64,000 nt of DNA from Saprospiraceae bacterium UBA1994 (lineage in GTDB: Bacteria; Bacteroidota; Bacteroidia; Chitinophagales; Saprospiraceae), in the NCBI GenBank assembly GCA_002335865.1, contig DDCY01000029.1, positions 345,544-409,543 of the forward strand, written 5' to 3'. Positions 37,938 to 48,247 of this stretch are shown here, one piece after another. Each line of letters begins with the position of its first letter. The stretch's first letter is position 1. A model generated the notes under the pieces. It did not search any database, had not been told where the DNA came from, and saw nothing but the letters and a program-made list of their open reading frames with translations. A program made the position numbers and the translations under genes.

Positions 37938-38420
37938 ATGATTAAAAAGTACAATGAGCCTGATAGTCTTACCGATGTAGCAAAGTTTCACGATACCTTT
38001 GGAGCGCCGATATTAGATATTCCAACTATACCAGCCCAAGATAGATGTGATCTACGTGTCTCACTGATACAAGAGGAGCTCAATGAACTCAAAGAGGCAA
38101 TAATTGACAATGATATGGTAGAAGTTGCAGATGCTCTTGCAGATATTCAATACGTCCTATCTGGTGCTATATTAGAATTTGGTCTAGCGGATCGATTCAA
38201 AGAGATATTTGACGAAGTACAGCGCTCCAATATGAGCAAAACATGTAAGTCTATGAATGAGGCAGAGAAAACTCGAACCCACTATAAAGCGACAAAAGGA
38301 GTAGATTCTATGATAGTAGAGAAGAATGGGGAATATCTTGTATACAGAATACCGGATAATAAAGTACTAAAATCAGTAGCTTATTCTCCAGCAGATCTCA
38401 AGAGCATAGTTGAAAGGTAG
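37938..38420 (+). CDS. MazG-like NTP pyrophosphohydrolase
   Basis: The 160-residue protein has an all-alpha NTP-PPase core with LIQEELNELKEAI (about 44-56) and VEVADALADIQYVLSG (about 62-77), the EExxE plus ExxDAxxD Mg-binding pattern. The C-terminal 40 residues are an extra short beta-rich tail. It probably hydrolyses (d)NTPs to monophosphates, but the substrate is unknown. Confidence 0.82.
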   Translation: MIKKYNEPDSLTDVAKFHDTFGAPILDIPTIPAQDRCDLRVSLIQEELNELKEAIIDNDMVEVADALADIQYVLSGAILEFGLADRFKEIFDEVQRSNMSKTCKSMNEAEKTRTHYKATKGVDSMIVEKNGEYLVYRIPDNKVLKSVAYSPADLKSIVER

Positions 38421-38435
38421 TAGATTTTATATATT

Positions 38436-38930
38436 CTAATCTAGACAAACTTCTAATTCGTCAACACCGATAATTTTTACATCGATATTATCATTGAGAG
38501 TGGTAGCAAGAGAAAGTCCTACATAATCGACTTGAATAGGGAATGACTTATGCTTGCGATCTATCAGTACAGCAACTTGCATCTTTTTGACCAATATACC
38601 CATGAATGGCTTGAACGCATAGAATAAAGTTCGTCCAGTGTTGGCTACATCGTCTACTATGATTACTGTTTTGTTCTCTAACTCAGAACTAGAAAGTGAT
38701 ACCTCTGCCTCTTCAGCGACGGGCTTGGCAGGATTAAGCGTAATCTGACAGAGTGTAATCGTGGAGTCTGTAAGTTTTTTCACTTCCTTGATGAGTAGTT
38801 TGGCAAATCCGAGACCGTTGTTATTGATTCCTGCGAATATTATTTCACTAATACCAAAGTTTTGTTCTACGATCTCTACAGCGAGGCGCTTTATTTTTTG
38901 TTTGATTTGACCTTGCTCTAGTATTTTCAT
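38436..38930 (-). CDS. Phosphoribosyltransferase (PyrR-like fold)
   Basis: The 164-residue type I PRTase has the PRPP-binding motif VIIVDDVANTGRTLFYA (about 90-106) and a YVGLSLATTL end typical of PyrR. PyrR regulates pyrimidine genes and has uracil phosphoribosyltransferase activity. Here no pyr gene or attenuator is nearby, so it may be a stand-alone PRTase. It converges on the MazG-like gene. A box TATCTTTA (38975-38982) lies 44 bases before the start. Confidence 0.78.
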   Translation of the reverse strand: MKILEQGQIKQKIKRLAVEIVEQNFGISEIIFAGINNNGLGFAKLLIKEVKKLTDSTITLCQITLNPAKPVAEEAEVSLSSSELENKTVIIVDDVANTGRTLFYAFKPFMGILVKKMQVAVLIDRKHKSFPIQVDYVGLSLATTLNDNIDVKIIGVDELEVCLD

Positions 38931-38974
38931 GAGTATGACCTTTTTAAAAGATTCTTTGTTTGCTTATTATAACA

Positions 38975-38982
38975 TAAAGATA
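38975..38982 (-). promoter_or_regulatory. Candidate -7 box upstream of the PRTase gene
   Basis: Minus-strand TATCTTTA fits TAnnTTTG with one mismatch, 44 bases before the ATG. Confidence 0.3.
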
Positions 38983-39086
38983 GTGATGATCATAGAATGA
39001 TTCTAATTTAGCTTAGATCAATAATCTCTCAATAGAAATATATGTAATGCTTCACTTCTTTGTAATTTGCGTTAAATAACTGACTG

Positions 39087-40454
39087 ATGGGTATACAACA
39101 AATCATTTTTCTATTAGTAGTCGTGGTAACATTCAGAATAGCCTATAAGGCTTATTCTGTAATATATCGAAATATACATCTCGGAAAAGATAGAGTAATA
39201 GAAGGTGGCGAAGGCGCTAGATGGAAGAATGTATTTTTGATCGCATTTGGTCAGAAGAAGATGTTTAAGCGATGGATACCTGCAGTTTTACACCTATTCA
39301 TATATGTAGCATTTTTATTTACTCAGATAGAACTGATTGAGATCATAGTTGATGGTCTTTTTGGTACACATAGATTCTTCTTGCCATTCTTTGGCGGATT
39401 GTATACGTTAATAATCAATTTCATAGAGATTCTTACGATTCTCGCATTGGTGGGTACCTTAGCATTTTTAGCTAGACGTAATTTGCTAAAAGTACCAAGG
39501 CTTGTGATGTCGGAGATGAACGGTTGGCCTAAGCTTGATGGTAACTTGATTCTGATTGGCGAATTGATACTAATCGCTGGTATCATGACTATGAATGGAG
39601 CAGATGTAATGCTGCAAAAGCTTGATCCTGTTCATTTCCATGATTCAGGATATTTAGCAGTCAGTAGTACTTTGGCTCCTTTATTTTTAGATGGATGGGG
39701 ACAAGAGGCATTGCAAATATTAGAGAGATTTGGATGGTGGCTACATTTAGCTGCTGTAATTGGATTTATACTGTATTTACCTTTGAGTAAACACTTACAT
39801 ATATTCTTAGCATTTTTTAATGTATACTACACACCTGTCAAGTCAAGAGGTGAAATGGATAATATGCCAGATATCATGGGTGAAGTACAATCTATGATGG
39901 GCATTACTCCAGAAGGAGAAGCACCAGAAATGACTGATGATCTACCTGACTTTGGCGCTAATGATGTGACTAACCTCTCATGGAAAAATTTACTTGGAGC
40001 CTTTAGTTGTACGGAGTGTGGAAGATGTACCTCGGTATGTCCAGCGAATCTTACAGGAAAAAAGCTTTCTCCACGTAAAGTGATGATGGATATAAGAGAC
40101 CGAGCTACAGAAATAGGAAAGAAATTAGACAGTGGACAAACTAAATATATATCTGCGGATCATACAGGAGAGACATTGCTGACTGCTGATAATTTTGATG
40201 ATGGCAAGTCGTTATTCGATTATATCAGTAAAGAAGAAATTAATGCGTGCACTACATGTAATGCATGTGTAGAAGCTTGTCCTATTATGATCAATCCATT
40301 GGAGCCAATATTAGAATTACGTAGATACGAGATTCTAACTAATAGTGCAGGTCCAGCAGATTGGATGCCCATGTTTAACGCAGTAGAAAATAGTGGTAGT
40401 GTATGGACGATACCTGATGCAAGAGATGCATGGGCAAAAGTGGACGAGGATTAG
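39087..40454 (+). CDS. Membrane-bound 4Fe-4S electron-transfer protein (HdrC/DsrM-like)
   Basis: The 455-residue protein has four to six membrane helices in the N-terminal half (about 4-250), then two 4Fe-4S clusters: CTECGRCTSVCP (from Cys308) and CTTCNACVEACP (from Cys388). This is the layout of heterodisulfide-reductase-like membrane electron carriers. It is followed 88 bases later by its CCG-domain partner, so they form a complex that passes electrons between the quinone pool and an unknown acceptor. The arrangement is conserved in Bacteroidota. Confidence 0.85.
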   Translation: MGIQQIIFLLVVVVTFRIAYKAYSVIYRNIHLGKDRVIEGGEGARWKNVFLIAFGQKKMFKRWIPAVLHLFIYVAFLFTQIELIEIIVDGLFGTHRFFLPFFGGLYTLIINFIEILTILALVGTLAFLARRNLLKVPRLVMSEMNGWPKLDGNLILIGELILIAGIMTMNGADVMLQKLDPVHFHDSGYLAVSSTLAPLFLDGWGQEALQILERFGWWLHLAAVIGFILYLPLSKHLHIFLAFFNVYYTPVKSRGEMDNMPDIMGEVQSMMGITPEGEAPEMTDDLPDFGANDVTNLSWKNLLGAFSCTECGRCTSVCPANLTGKKLSPRKVMMDIRDRATEIGKKLDSGQTKYISADHTGETLLTADNFDDGKSLFDYISKEEINACTTCNACVEACPIMINPLEPILELRRYEILTNSAGPADWMPMFNAVENSGSVWTIPDARDAWAKVDED

Positions 40455-40542
40455 AAAAGATTATTGTTTGTTAATTCATAGATTATTGATTTTAAAGTGA
40501 TGTGTATAGATATTGAATGTCTAAACTCTAAATGTCTAAACA

Positions 40543-41328
40543 ATGAAGAAGATTAAAGTAATGTCAGAGTTGGCAGTTGAGAATTTAAAACCAGAAATAT
40601 TATTCTGGGTAGGATGTGCAGGTAGTTATGATGCGCGAGCGCAACGTGTGACCAAAGCGCTCAGTACCATCTTACAAAATGTAGGAATCGACTTTGCAAT
40701 ATTGGGCACTGAAGAAAGTTGTACTGGTGATCCGGCTCGTCGAGCAGGTAATGAATTTGTTTTTCAGATGACAGCTAATCAGAATGTTCAGACGATGAAT
40801 ATGTATGATGTGAAAAAAATCGTAACGGCTTGTCCACATTGTTTCAATACTATTAAGAATGAGTATCCTGCACTTGGTGGTCATTATGATGTTGTACATC
40901 ATACACAGCTTATCAGTACTTTGATAGAAGAAGGAAGATTAACTATAGAAGGTGGCGCATACAAAGGCAAAAAAATTACTTATCATGATTCCTGTTATTT
41001 AGGTCGTGTCAATGGAGAGTATGAAGCGCCTAGAAGGGCTATAGAAGCTCTTGACGGCGACCTTACAGAACTAAAACGCAGTAGAGCAAATGGATTGTGT
41101 TGTGGCGCTGGAGGCGCTCAGATGTTTAAAGAAAATGAACCTGGCGACAAGCGTATTAATACTGAAAGAGCCGAAGAAGTTCTGTCAAGTGGTGCTGATA
41201 TTGTAGCCGCAAATTGTCCCTTTTGTATTACAATGATAAGTGACGGAATTACGGCCAAAGAGAAGCAGGATGATGTAATGGTATTTGACATCTCGGAGTT
41301 GATAGTTAATGCTAATGGATGGTCATAG
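40543..41328 (+). CDS. CCG-domain Fe-S protein (HdrB/LutA-like)
   Basis: The 261-residue protein has two cysteine-rich (CCG) domains: FWVGCAGSYDARAQRV and TACPHCFNTIKNEYP in the first, and HDSCYLGRVNGEYEAPR, GLCCGAGGAQMF and AANCPFCITM in the second. Such domains coordinate non-cubane 4Fe-4S clusters in heterodisulfide reductases and lactate/glycolate oxidases. It is the predicted catalytic partner of the upstream membrane protein. The substrate is not known. Confidence 0.87.
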   Translation: MKKIKVMSELAVENLKPEILFWVGCAGSYDARAQRVTKALSTILQNVGIDFAILGTEESCTGDPARRAGNEFVFQMTANQNVQTMNMYDVKKIVTACPHCFNTIKNEYPALGGHYDVVHHTQLISTLIEEGRLTIEGGAYKGKKITYHDSCYLGRVNGEYEAPRRAIEALDGDLTELKRSRANGLCCGAGGAQMFKENEPGDKRINTERAEEVLSSGADIVAANCPFCITMISDGITAKEKQDDVMVFDISELIVNANGWS

Positions 41329-41456
41329 TGCAGCTTGCGTAGCAAACGATCGAAGTTATAGTGTAATTTGGCTTTCGCAGAGAACATAAAGGTTAAGAAA
41401 ATACATTGGCTCAATAAAGTACTCAATACAAAACAGAAATTAAAATTATATCATAA

Positions 41457-41939
41457 ATGATACTCGATCTTATAGCATTAGATAATAGCGCCAAAGTTTG
41501 GATCTATCAGGCAGATAGAGAGTTTAGTTATGATGAACTAGATGAAATCAGACCGATGATTTTTGATTTTCTAGATCAGTGGACGAGCCATCAAAACATG
41601 TTGATGACATACGGCAATGTATTTCATAGAAGATTCTTAGCCATGTTTGTAGATGAATCTTTAGCAGGGGCCAGTGGATGCTCGATAGATGCTTCAGTAA
41701 GGTTTGTAAAACAGCTAGAATCACATTTTGGTGTCTCACTTATGGGACGTGATACAGTCGCTTATATGATTGATGAAGAGATTAGTACTTTACCTCTTAA
41801 TGAATTAGGAAGTGCAGTTATAGATGGTCGATTACAAGCAGATACTTTTGTATTTGATAATCTAGTGAAAAACAAAGACGCCTTCCTCAAAGAATGGTGT
41901 AAGCCTATGAATGAGAGTTGGCATAAGAGATTTGTTTAA
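41457..41939 (+). CDS. Conserved Bacteroidota protein of the Fe-S locus (often mislabelled ABC transporter ATPase)
   Basis: The 160-residue protein has VWIYQADREFSYDELDEI (14-31) and SLAGASGCSIDASVRFVKQLE (about 68-88). It lacks Walker A and B motifs, so the database name ABC transporter ATPase is not supported. It follows the two Fe-S genes, 128 bases away, as in many Bacteroidota. The conserved SGCSIDASV stretch has a single Cys. Function unknown. Confidence 0.75.
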   Translation: MILDLIALDNSAKVWIYQADREFSYDELDEIRPMIFDFLDQWTSHQNMLMTYGNVFHRRFLAMFVDESLAGASGCSIDASVRFVKQLESHFGVSLMGRDTVAYMIDEEISTLPLNELGSAVIDGRLQADTFVFDNLVKNKDAFLKEWCKPMNESWHKRFV

Positions 41940-42089
41940 TTGTAAGTCTTTCACTAAAATATGTACCCAATCCTAAACATCGAAGCGTTATTTGAATGTT
42001 CCTGACTTCCAATTTATATTTTTCACTCTAAAAAAGAGTGTTAACCATCTATAGACAATTAGCACTTTGAATAATCTCTTTTGTTCAGG

Positions 42090-43760
42090 CTACAATAAAT
42101 TCTTAAATCTTGGTCTTCTCGGAGCTACATCTCCTAATCTTTCTTTCTTGTTCTTCTCATATGCTGAGTAGTTTCCTTCGAAAAATATTACTTCACCCTC
42201 GTCCTCATAAGCGAGTATGTGAGTAGCGAGTCTATCGATAAACCATCTATCGTGACTTATAACTAATACACAACCCGCAAAATTCTCGATCGCTTCTTCC
42301 AAAGATCTGAGTGTGTTGACATCAATATCGTTAGTCGGCTCATCAAGTAGGATTACATTACCACCTTCTTTGAGAGTAATGGCTAGGTGTAATCTGTTAC
42401 GCTCACCACCAGATAGTACGCCTACTTTCTTTTGTTGATCGCCACCCGCAAAATTGAATTTACTGATATAGGCTCTTACATTCATATCCTTTCCCTGGAC
42501 CTGCATAAGGTCTTGACCGCCACCTACTACTTCGAATATAGTTTTCTCTGGCTTGAGATCTTCGTGCGATTGATCTACATATGCGAGTTGTACAGTTTCT
42601 CCTACTGTTACAGTACCACTGTCTGGCTGTTCTTCTCCCATGATCATTCGAAATAGGGTAGACTTACCTACACCGTTAGGTCCTACGATACCGACTATAG
42701 CGTTCTTAGGGATAGACATGTTTAGTCCATCTATCAAGACTCTATTGTCAAATGATTTGACAAGGTCTTTTATTTCGATTACTGTATCTCCAAGACGCGG
42801 ACCTGGAGGTATAATGAGTTCTAATTTAGACTCTTTTTCCTTCTGTTCGGCATTACTCAATGCTTCGTATGCATTCAGACGTGCTTTTCCTTTTGTCTGT
42901 TGACCTTTGGCTTTGGATCTTACCCATTCAAGTTCTCTCTTAAGGGCTTTTTGTCTTTTACTAGCTGCTTTTTCTTCATTAGCCATACGATTTGACTTCT
43001 GCTCTAGCCAGGTGCTGTAATTCCCTTCCCATGGGATACCTTCTCCACGATCAAGTTCGAGTATCCATCCTGCCACATTATCAAGGAAGTATCTATCGTG
43101 AGTTACTGCGATAACTGTACCTGGAAAAGACTTGAGGAATTGCTCTAGCCAATGCACACTCTCTGCATCGAGGTGGTTAGTTGGCTCATCTAGTAATAGT
43201 ATGTCTGGTTTACTAAGTAATAATCTACATAGTGCTACTCTACGACGCTCTCCTCCAGAAAGGTTAGATACTTTAGCATCGTCTGGTGGGCACCTTAGTG
43301 CTTCCATGGCTAAGTCTAATGTATGGTCAATATCCCAGCCACCTACAAGATCCATTTTCTCTAGGAGTTCCCCTTGCTCGTTGATTACTTTCATCATTTC
43401 ATCATCTGACATAGGTTCTGCCAGTTTTGCTGACACAGCCTCGTATGCGTTGACCACATCCATGATCTCTTTGAGCCCTTCTTGAACGATTTCTTTTACT
43501 GTCTTGGTTTCGTCGAGTACTGGCTCTTGGGCGAGATATCCAATTTTATATTCTTTGTCAAATGTAATTTTACCTTCATAGTTGGTGTCTAGTCCAGCTA
43601 TTAGCTTGAGAAGACTAGACTTACCTGACCCGTTGAGACCAAGTACGCCAATCTTAGCCCCATAGTAGAATGAGAGCCATATGTTGTTGAGTACTTTCTT
43701 TTTTGGTGGAAATGTCTTACTGACTCCTTCCATTGCGAAAATCACTTTATTATCTGCCAT
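42090..43760 (-). CDS. ettA: Energy-dependent translational throttle protein EttA (ABC-F)
   Basis: The 556-residue soluble ATPase has two ABC domains: Walker A GLNGSGKSSLLK with LSGGERRRVALCRLLL, and GPNGVGKSTLFR with LSGGERNRLHLAITL, separated by the charged PtIM linker. No membrane segments are present. EttA binds the ribosomal E site and gates entry into elongation by the ATP/ADP ratio. Length and the NLSGGERRR/GEGIPWEGNY pattern separate it from Uup and from antibiotic-resistance ABC-F proteins. A -7-like TATATTCG lies in its leader. Confidence 0.95.
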   Translation of the reverse strand: MADNKVIFAMEGVSKTFPPKKKVLNNIWLSFYYGAKIGVLGLNGSGKSSLLKLIAGLDTNYEGKITFDKEYKIGYLAQEPVLDETKTVKEIVQEGLKEIMDVVNAYEAVSAKLAEPMSDDEMMKVINEQGELLEKMDLVGGWDIDHTLDLAMEALRCPPDDAKVSNLSGGERRRVALCRLLLSKPDILLLDEPTNHLDAESVHWLEQFLKSFPGTVIAVTHDRYFLDNVAGWILELDRGEGIPWEGNYSTWLEQKSNRMANEEKAASKRQKALKRELEWVRSKAKGQQTKGKARLNAYEALSNAEQKEKESKLELIIPPGPRLGDTVIEIKDLVKSFDNRVLIDGLNMSIPKNAIVGIVGPNGVGKSTLFRMIMGEEQPDSGTVTVGETVQLAYVDQSHEDLKPEKTIFEVVGGGQDLMQVQGKDMNVRAYISKFNFAGGDQQKKVGVLSGGERNRLHLAITLKEGGNVILLDEPTNDIDVNTLRSLEEAIENFAGCVLVISHDRWFIDRLATHILAYEDEGEVIFFEGNYSAYEKNKKERLGDVAPRRPRFKNLL

Positions 43761-44173
43761 TTATATTGTGTTCTTATGATTTCTATTTATTGAGATTGTG
43801 CGAATATAATGTATCAAAGTCTATTTATATGCTTTTACTTTTAGTTGTAATGCGCGAATTTTTTATTTCTAGAATATAGAAATCACGATGGCCGTATAAA
43901 TAAGAAAGTATTTCTAATTACTCTATTTTATCCAAACCAAAACATCTGAATTGGCCAATGAGTTCTGTGTATAATGATCGTTATTTAATTGTCAAAATTA
44001 AAACTTGATTGTAGAGAAGTAGAATCTTTAAATACTTTTTCAAACAGACGATAAGAAATATTTCCCTTGAATATTTCTATTTGCTAAGCAGACAATAATT
44101 AAATACTAGTGCACAAAGGTAAGCTTAAAGAAAAATAAAATATCAGAATAGGGTTTAGAGTGCGGTAATGAAA
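43761..44173. other. Non-coding stretch
   Basis: About 410 A+T-rich bases between two minus-strand genes, including the ettA leader. I see no hairpin terminator or coding frame. Confidence 0.4.
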
Positions 44174-45994
44174 CTAGTGAATTACAAAAGATAGGCTGAC
44201 AACCTTGTTACCTTCATTCGTTAGTAAAGCAAAGTAGGTACCAGAAGATAGTTTTGGATAAGGACTATATGAAAATGAAAGGTTTTTGTCATCTCTTAGT
44301 GATTCTGTCAATCTATCTATGAGTTGACCATTAGCATTTATTATTTCACAGATTGGATTACTAAGGAATAAAGTACTCTCAAAATCTATATTAATATCTG
44401 AAGATGAAGGGTTAGGGTAGAGTGTCGCTTCGGTATGTTTTATTTCTAAAGAGTTCGTAGAAACAATAAGCTTAGTTATGTCCAGCTTCTGATTGACGTC
44501 TACATCATAATATGATTGAACCGATCCGTCTTGCCATTTAACTATTAGGCTATCTATAATATCTGCAGATCCTAACCCAAAATGTGCGTTCATAGGATCT
44601 TGGGAAGTATAGTTAGATCCGCATCTTATTTCTCTTAGCTGAGTTTGATTTTCACTGTAAGCTGTAACTTTTGCACCTAAAGCCATACGGTTGATTTCTG
44701 GTTCGGTCAGAGTTATAGTGAGATAGTTGTTGTCGTTGCTTAGATCATTTCGCCATAAAGATACCGCTCCGTTGATATTAGTAATGAATACATCTAGATC
44801 ACCATCTAGATCATAATCAAAAACTGATAGTCCCCTTCCCTGTAAAGAATCCAATAGGCCTATTGTCTCAGTTATATCTACGAAATATTCACTTTCTTGT
44901 GAAAGGAATACTCTTGTATGATCTCTAATAAATTGATTATTATTATACGGCCAGCCATTGGTGGCAATAAGATCAAGATACCCGTCATTATCAAAATCTG
45001 AAAATGATGTTCCCCAACCCCAGTCGCTATTCTGTACTCCTCTTAGCTCAGCCTCTTCTGTAAAGACACCATTGCCATCATTGACATAGAGTTTGTTGCC
45101 AGTGATACCCCAGTTGCCTTCTGACACGCCATCGTCATCATATATATTGGTCATGTACCAATCCATATCACCATCATTATCAAAATCAGCTACGGTTGAA
45201 CCCATACCGTTTTCGTCAGTCAGTGTGTTGAGTGTATCTAACTCAAATTTTTTCCCGCCTTTATTGATCCATATTTGACTTGTACCAAAATCTGACGCAG
45301 CCAAAAGATCTGGCCAATCATCACCATTGATGTCTGAAAAATTAGTCGCATGAAAATTTTCGAGATTGATAAATGGATTATAAAATCCTAACAAGCTATC
45401 AACATTGCTAAAACTACCATCACCATTGTTTTTCCAAAAATGATTTTCTTCAAAATTTTCTAGCCAATGGGACATAAATAAATCTTGATATCCATCCATG
45501 TTGTAATCCATAGATGTGATTGTAAAAGTATTCTCAAAGTTTAATGATTCGAATTCTGGTCTTTCTATTTTAGTGAAAGTCAAATCACTATTATTAACAA
45601 AAATAATTGGAGGTTTACCGAAATGACTTCCTATTATAAGATCTATATATTCATCTTGGTTGTAATCAAAAAAGAGTGGGCCAGACCCATAATATGGAAA
45701 TGTATTATTTCCGACAAAGTCTTCTAGTTCTGAAAAAGTGCCATCTCCATTATTGTGCATCATAACTCCATTTTGCTCATCTCCGAGAGTAAAGAAAAGA
45801 TCAAGGTATCCGTCGTTATCTATGTCTCCAGTCGCAGAACCTCCTCCGATAATAAAGGTCATGGGTGGGGCAGTGATAGAGAAACTATGCGTATAGTCCA
45901 ATCCTGCTTCCTCGCTTACGTTGGTAAAGCTGAGATCTTGCGAAATAGCGATATGTCCATATAGGAATATTATAGTCCAGAGTATATATTTCAT
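44174..45994 (-). CDS. FG-GAP/VCBS repeat protein with UnbV/ASPIC domain and T9SS sorting domain
   Basis: The 606-residue secreted protein has a signal peptide ending AISQ, seven or so FG-GAP/VCBS calcium-binding repeats of the type GDIDNDGYLDLF, FDYNQDEYIDLIIG and ADFDNDGDMDWYMTNIY forming a beta-propeller, then the ASPIC/UnbV domain (about 420-510, with REIRCGSNYTSQDPMNAHFG). A T9SS sorting domain ends the protein (about 525-606, TLYPNPSSSDINIDFE). It is CRTAC1-like and probably surface exposed. The function of this family is not known; it may be an adhesin or binding protein. Confidence 0.88.
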   Translation of the reverse strand: MKYILWTIIFLYGHIAISQDLSFTNVSEEAGLDYTHSFSITAPPMTFIIGGGSATGDIDNDGYLDLFFTLGDEQNGVMMHNNGDGTFSELEDFVGNNTFPYYGSGPLFFDYNQDEYIDLIIGSHFGKPPIIFVNNSDLTFTKIERPEFESLNFENTFTITSMDYNMDGYQDLFMSHWLENFEENHFWKNNGDGSFSNVDSLLGFYNPFINLENFHATNFSDINGDDWPDLLAASDFGTSQIWINKGGKKFELDTLNTLTDENGMGSTVADFDNDGDMDWYMTNIYDDDGVSEGNWGITGNKLYVNDGNGVFTEEAELRGVQNSDWGWGTSFSDFDNDGYLDLIATNGWPYNNNQFIRDHTRVFLSQESEYFVDITETIGLLDSLQGRGLSVFDYDLDGDLDVFITNINGAVSLWRNDLSNDNNYLTITLTEPEINRMALGAKVTAYSENQTQLREIRCGSNYTSQDPMNAHFGLGSADIIDSLIVKWQDGSVQSYYDVDVNQKLDITKLIVSTNSLEIKHTEATLYPNPSSSDINIDFESTLFLSNPICEIINANGQLIDRLTESLRDDKNLSFSYSPYPKLSSGTYFALLTNEGNKVVSLSFVIH

Positions 45995-46187
45995 AGTCGT
46001 AAGTTAGTATTCCAAATATAAGACATAAAAGCTTAGTTGGCAAGATGAATAAATATCATTTTAAATGTCATATTCGAATTAGGATAAAGAGATTTTAGTC
46101 GTACTCGTCCAAAATGAGGAAGATAATTATTACATTAACAGTCTTAATTAAATTTAATAGATCTCAATCATTCTAAACCAAACTAAT

Positions 46188-48188
46188 ATGCGAATACATT
46201 TACTTTTATTTGTGGCTTTGATTTGCTCAGGCTTTTTGATGGCACAAGACACTTTTAACGATGATTTTGAAGGCTTTACCGAAGGAGACTTTGTAACGTC
46301 TGGAGCTGATAATTGGAATACATGGAATAACTCTACTGGAGGAGCAGTAGATGCTCGTATATCGGTTGATCAAGCCTCTAGTGGGGCCAATTCACTATTA
46401 TTACAAGGTGGAGGATCTACTGACATCGTTCTAGATTTTGGAGGAGTAAGAAATTCAGGAATGTTTATCTATACAGCGAAAATGTACTTTCCAGCAGGTA
46501 AGGGTGGATATCTAAATTTTCAAGGAACATCTACTCCAGGTCAGATATGGACTATGAATGCTTATTTCAATGTAAATGGTGGATTGATTATCGATGATGC
46601 ACAAAATGTTCAAGTAGCAACGACATTTGCTCAAGATACATGGATCGAAGTTGGATTTGAAGTAAATCTAGATGCTAACCAATGGAGGGTTCTTCTTGAT
46701 GGTGAGTGTGTAGGTATATTTATGAACGGTTCTACTAATGCTATTGCGGCATTAAATCTATATCCTAGAGATAATAATGATCAGTTCTATATTGATGACA
46801 TATCATATAGCTGGGATGAAGAGGCACCTATAGTTACTCCTAGTGCTAATGATGCAGCAATCAGTTTAGACGCTGATGATGCAATATCATTTGCCGGTGC
46901 GGTATTACCTATTACGGGTACATTGACAAACTTTGGTACCAATACAATCAATGAGGTAGAACTATCTTACACTATTGGTGCTGATGTTAATACACAGACA
47001 TTGAGTGGCTTAGATCTACTTACGGGATCACTTGATTTTGCATTAGATAATAATGTAACACTAATAGACGGAAATACGCCAGTTGTAGTCCGTGTAGTAA
47101 GTGTAAATGGTGGAGTAGACGAAAACGACTGTAACGATAAAGCAGCTGTCAATTATACAGGATTTACACCTCATCCAGATAAAAATGTATTTGTAGAAGA
47201 AGGAACAGGAACATGGTGTGTATGGTGTCCGAGAGGTGATGTATTTATGAATCGTATGGCTAATAAGTACCAAGATAAATTTGTAGGTATAGCAGTTCAC
47301 AATGGAAACAATGATCCTATGGTAGTAGCAGAGTGGGATGGTGGAGTAGGTCCATTTCCAGGATTTACTGGTTACCCAGGAGTAATATTTGATAGAAGTA
47401 ATGTGATCGATCCGAGTAATCTCGAAGCTTCTATAATAGCTGGTCTACAACAAGCTCCAAATGCTACAATGGCGCACCAAGCAACTTACGAAGAGTCATC
47501 TCGAGAATTATCAATATCCATTCTCACTAATTTTGCTAATGATGTGGAAGGTGATTATAGACTAGTTGTAGGTATGACAGAAGATGGTGTAACAGGTACA
47601 AGTGATGGTTACAATCAAGCAAATGCTTATGCAAATCAAGGGCCTGATGCTATGGGTGACTATGGTATATTACCTAACCCAGTACCAGCGGCTCAGATGG
47701 TATATAACCATACTGCTAGAGCATTATTGACTCCGTTTGGTGGAGAGGAGAATGCATTCGGTGTTGATATGGTTACAGCAGGTGATTATGAGCATACTTT
47801 TACATATGTAGTACCAGAAGGTTATGACCTTAGTAAAATGCATATAGTAAGTGCAGTAGTAACTGCTAATGGAGCTGATAATGGTGAGACGTCAAAAGTA
47901 TCGCAGTTTGTAGATACGTTTGATCCTCAACTAGACAATACTATTTCAATTTTTCCTAATCCTACTCAAGGATTGACACAGATATCTATACAATTACAAA
48001 AGACTACTGACGTATCTATCTCTGTAGTAGATGCCATGGGTAACTTAGTATCTAACAGAACGTATAATAATATGAATGGTAATAATGTATATCCATTCGA
48101 TGCTACTGATTTGGCTTCAGGAGTATATTACATCCGTATAAGTACAGGTGATAGTTTTGCAACGAAGAAGATTATAGTATCGAAGTAA
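46188..48188 (+). CDS. Secreted T9SS protein with LamG-like, CARDB-like and Omp28-like domains
   Basis: The 666-residue product has a signal peptide ending FLMAQ. Domains in order are a LamG-like jelly roll (about 21-205), a beta-sandwich with VLPITGTLTNFGTNTINEVE (about 225-320), an Omp28/thioredoxin-like domain (about 325-575) with VEEGTGTWCVWCPRGDVFMNR, where CxxC is Cys344-Cys347, and a T9SS sorting domain (about 588-666, ISIFPNPTQG). The WCVWC motif suggests thiol-disulfide chemistry outside the cell or a structural disulfide. A terminator follows. Confidence 0.87.
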   Translation: MRIHLLLFVALICSGFLMAQDTFNDDFEGFTEGDFVTSGADNWNTWNNSTGGAVDARISVDQASSGANSLLLQGGGSTDIVLDFGGVRNSGMFIYTAKMYFPAGKGGYLNFQGTSTPGQIWTMNAYFNVNGGLIIDDAQNVQVATTFAQDTWIEVGFEVNLDANQWRVLLDGECVGIFMNGSTNAIAALNLYPRDNNDQFYIDDISYSWDEEAPIVTPSANDAAISLDADDAISFAGAVLPITGTLTNFGTNTINEVELSYTIGADVNTQTLSGLDLLTGSLDFALDNNVTLIDGNTPVVVRVVSVNGGVDENDCNDKAAVNYTGFTPHPDKNVFVEEGTGTWCVWCPRGDVFMNRMANKYQDKFVGIAVHNGNNDPMVVAEWDGGVGPFPGFTGYPGVIFDRSNVIDPSNLEASIIAGLQQAPNATMAHQATYEESSRELSISILTNFANDVEGDYRLVVGMTEDGVTGTSDGYNQANAYANQGPDAMGDYGILPNPVPAAQMVYNHTARALLTPFGGEENAFGVDMVTAGDYEHTFTYVVPEGYDLSKMHIVSAVVTANGADNGETSKVSQFVDTFDPQLDNTISIFPNPTQGLTQISIQLQKTTDVSISVVDAMGNLVSNRTYNNMNGNNVYPFDATDLASGVYYIRISTGDSFATKKIIVSK

Positions 48189-48213
48189 ATTGTTTTTTAT
48201 TTTCAGATAATAA

Positions 48214-48247
48214 TAGCCCTACTTTTTTAATTGAAAGTGGGGCTTTT
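48214..48247 (+). terminator. Rho-independent terminator of the Omp28-domain gene
   Basis: AGCCCTACTTT and AAAGTGGGGCT pair around a short loop and are followed by TTT. Confidence 0.75.

Noticed and set aside
41457..41939. ABC transporter ATPase
   Set aside because: This is the common database label for the family, but no Walker A, Walker B or signature motif is present.
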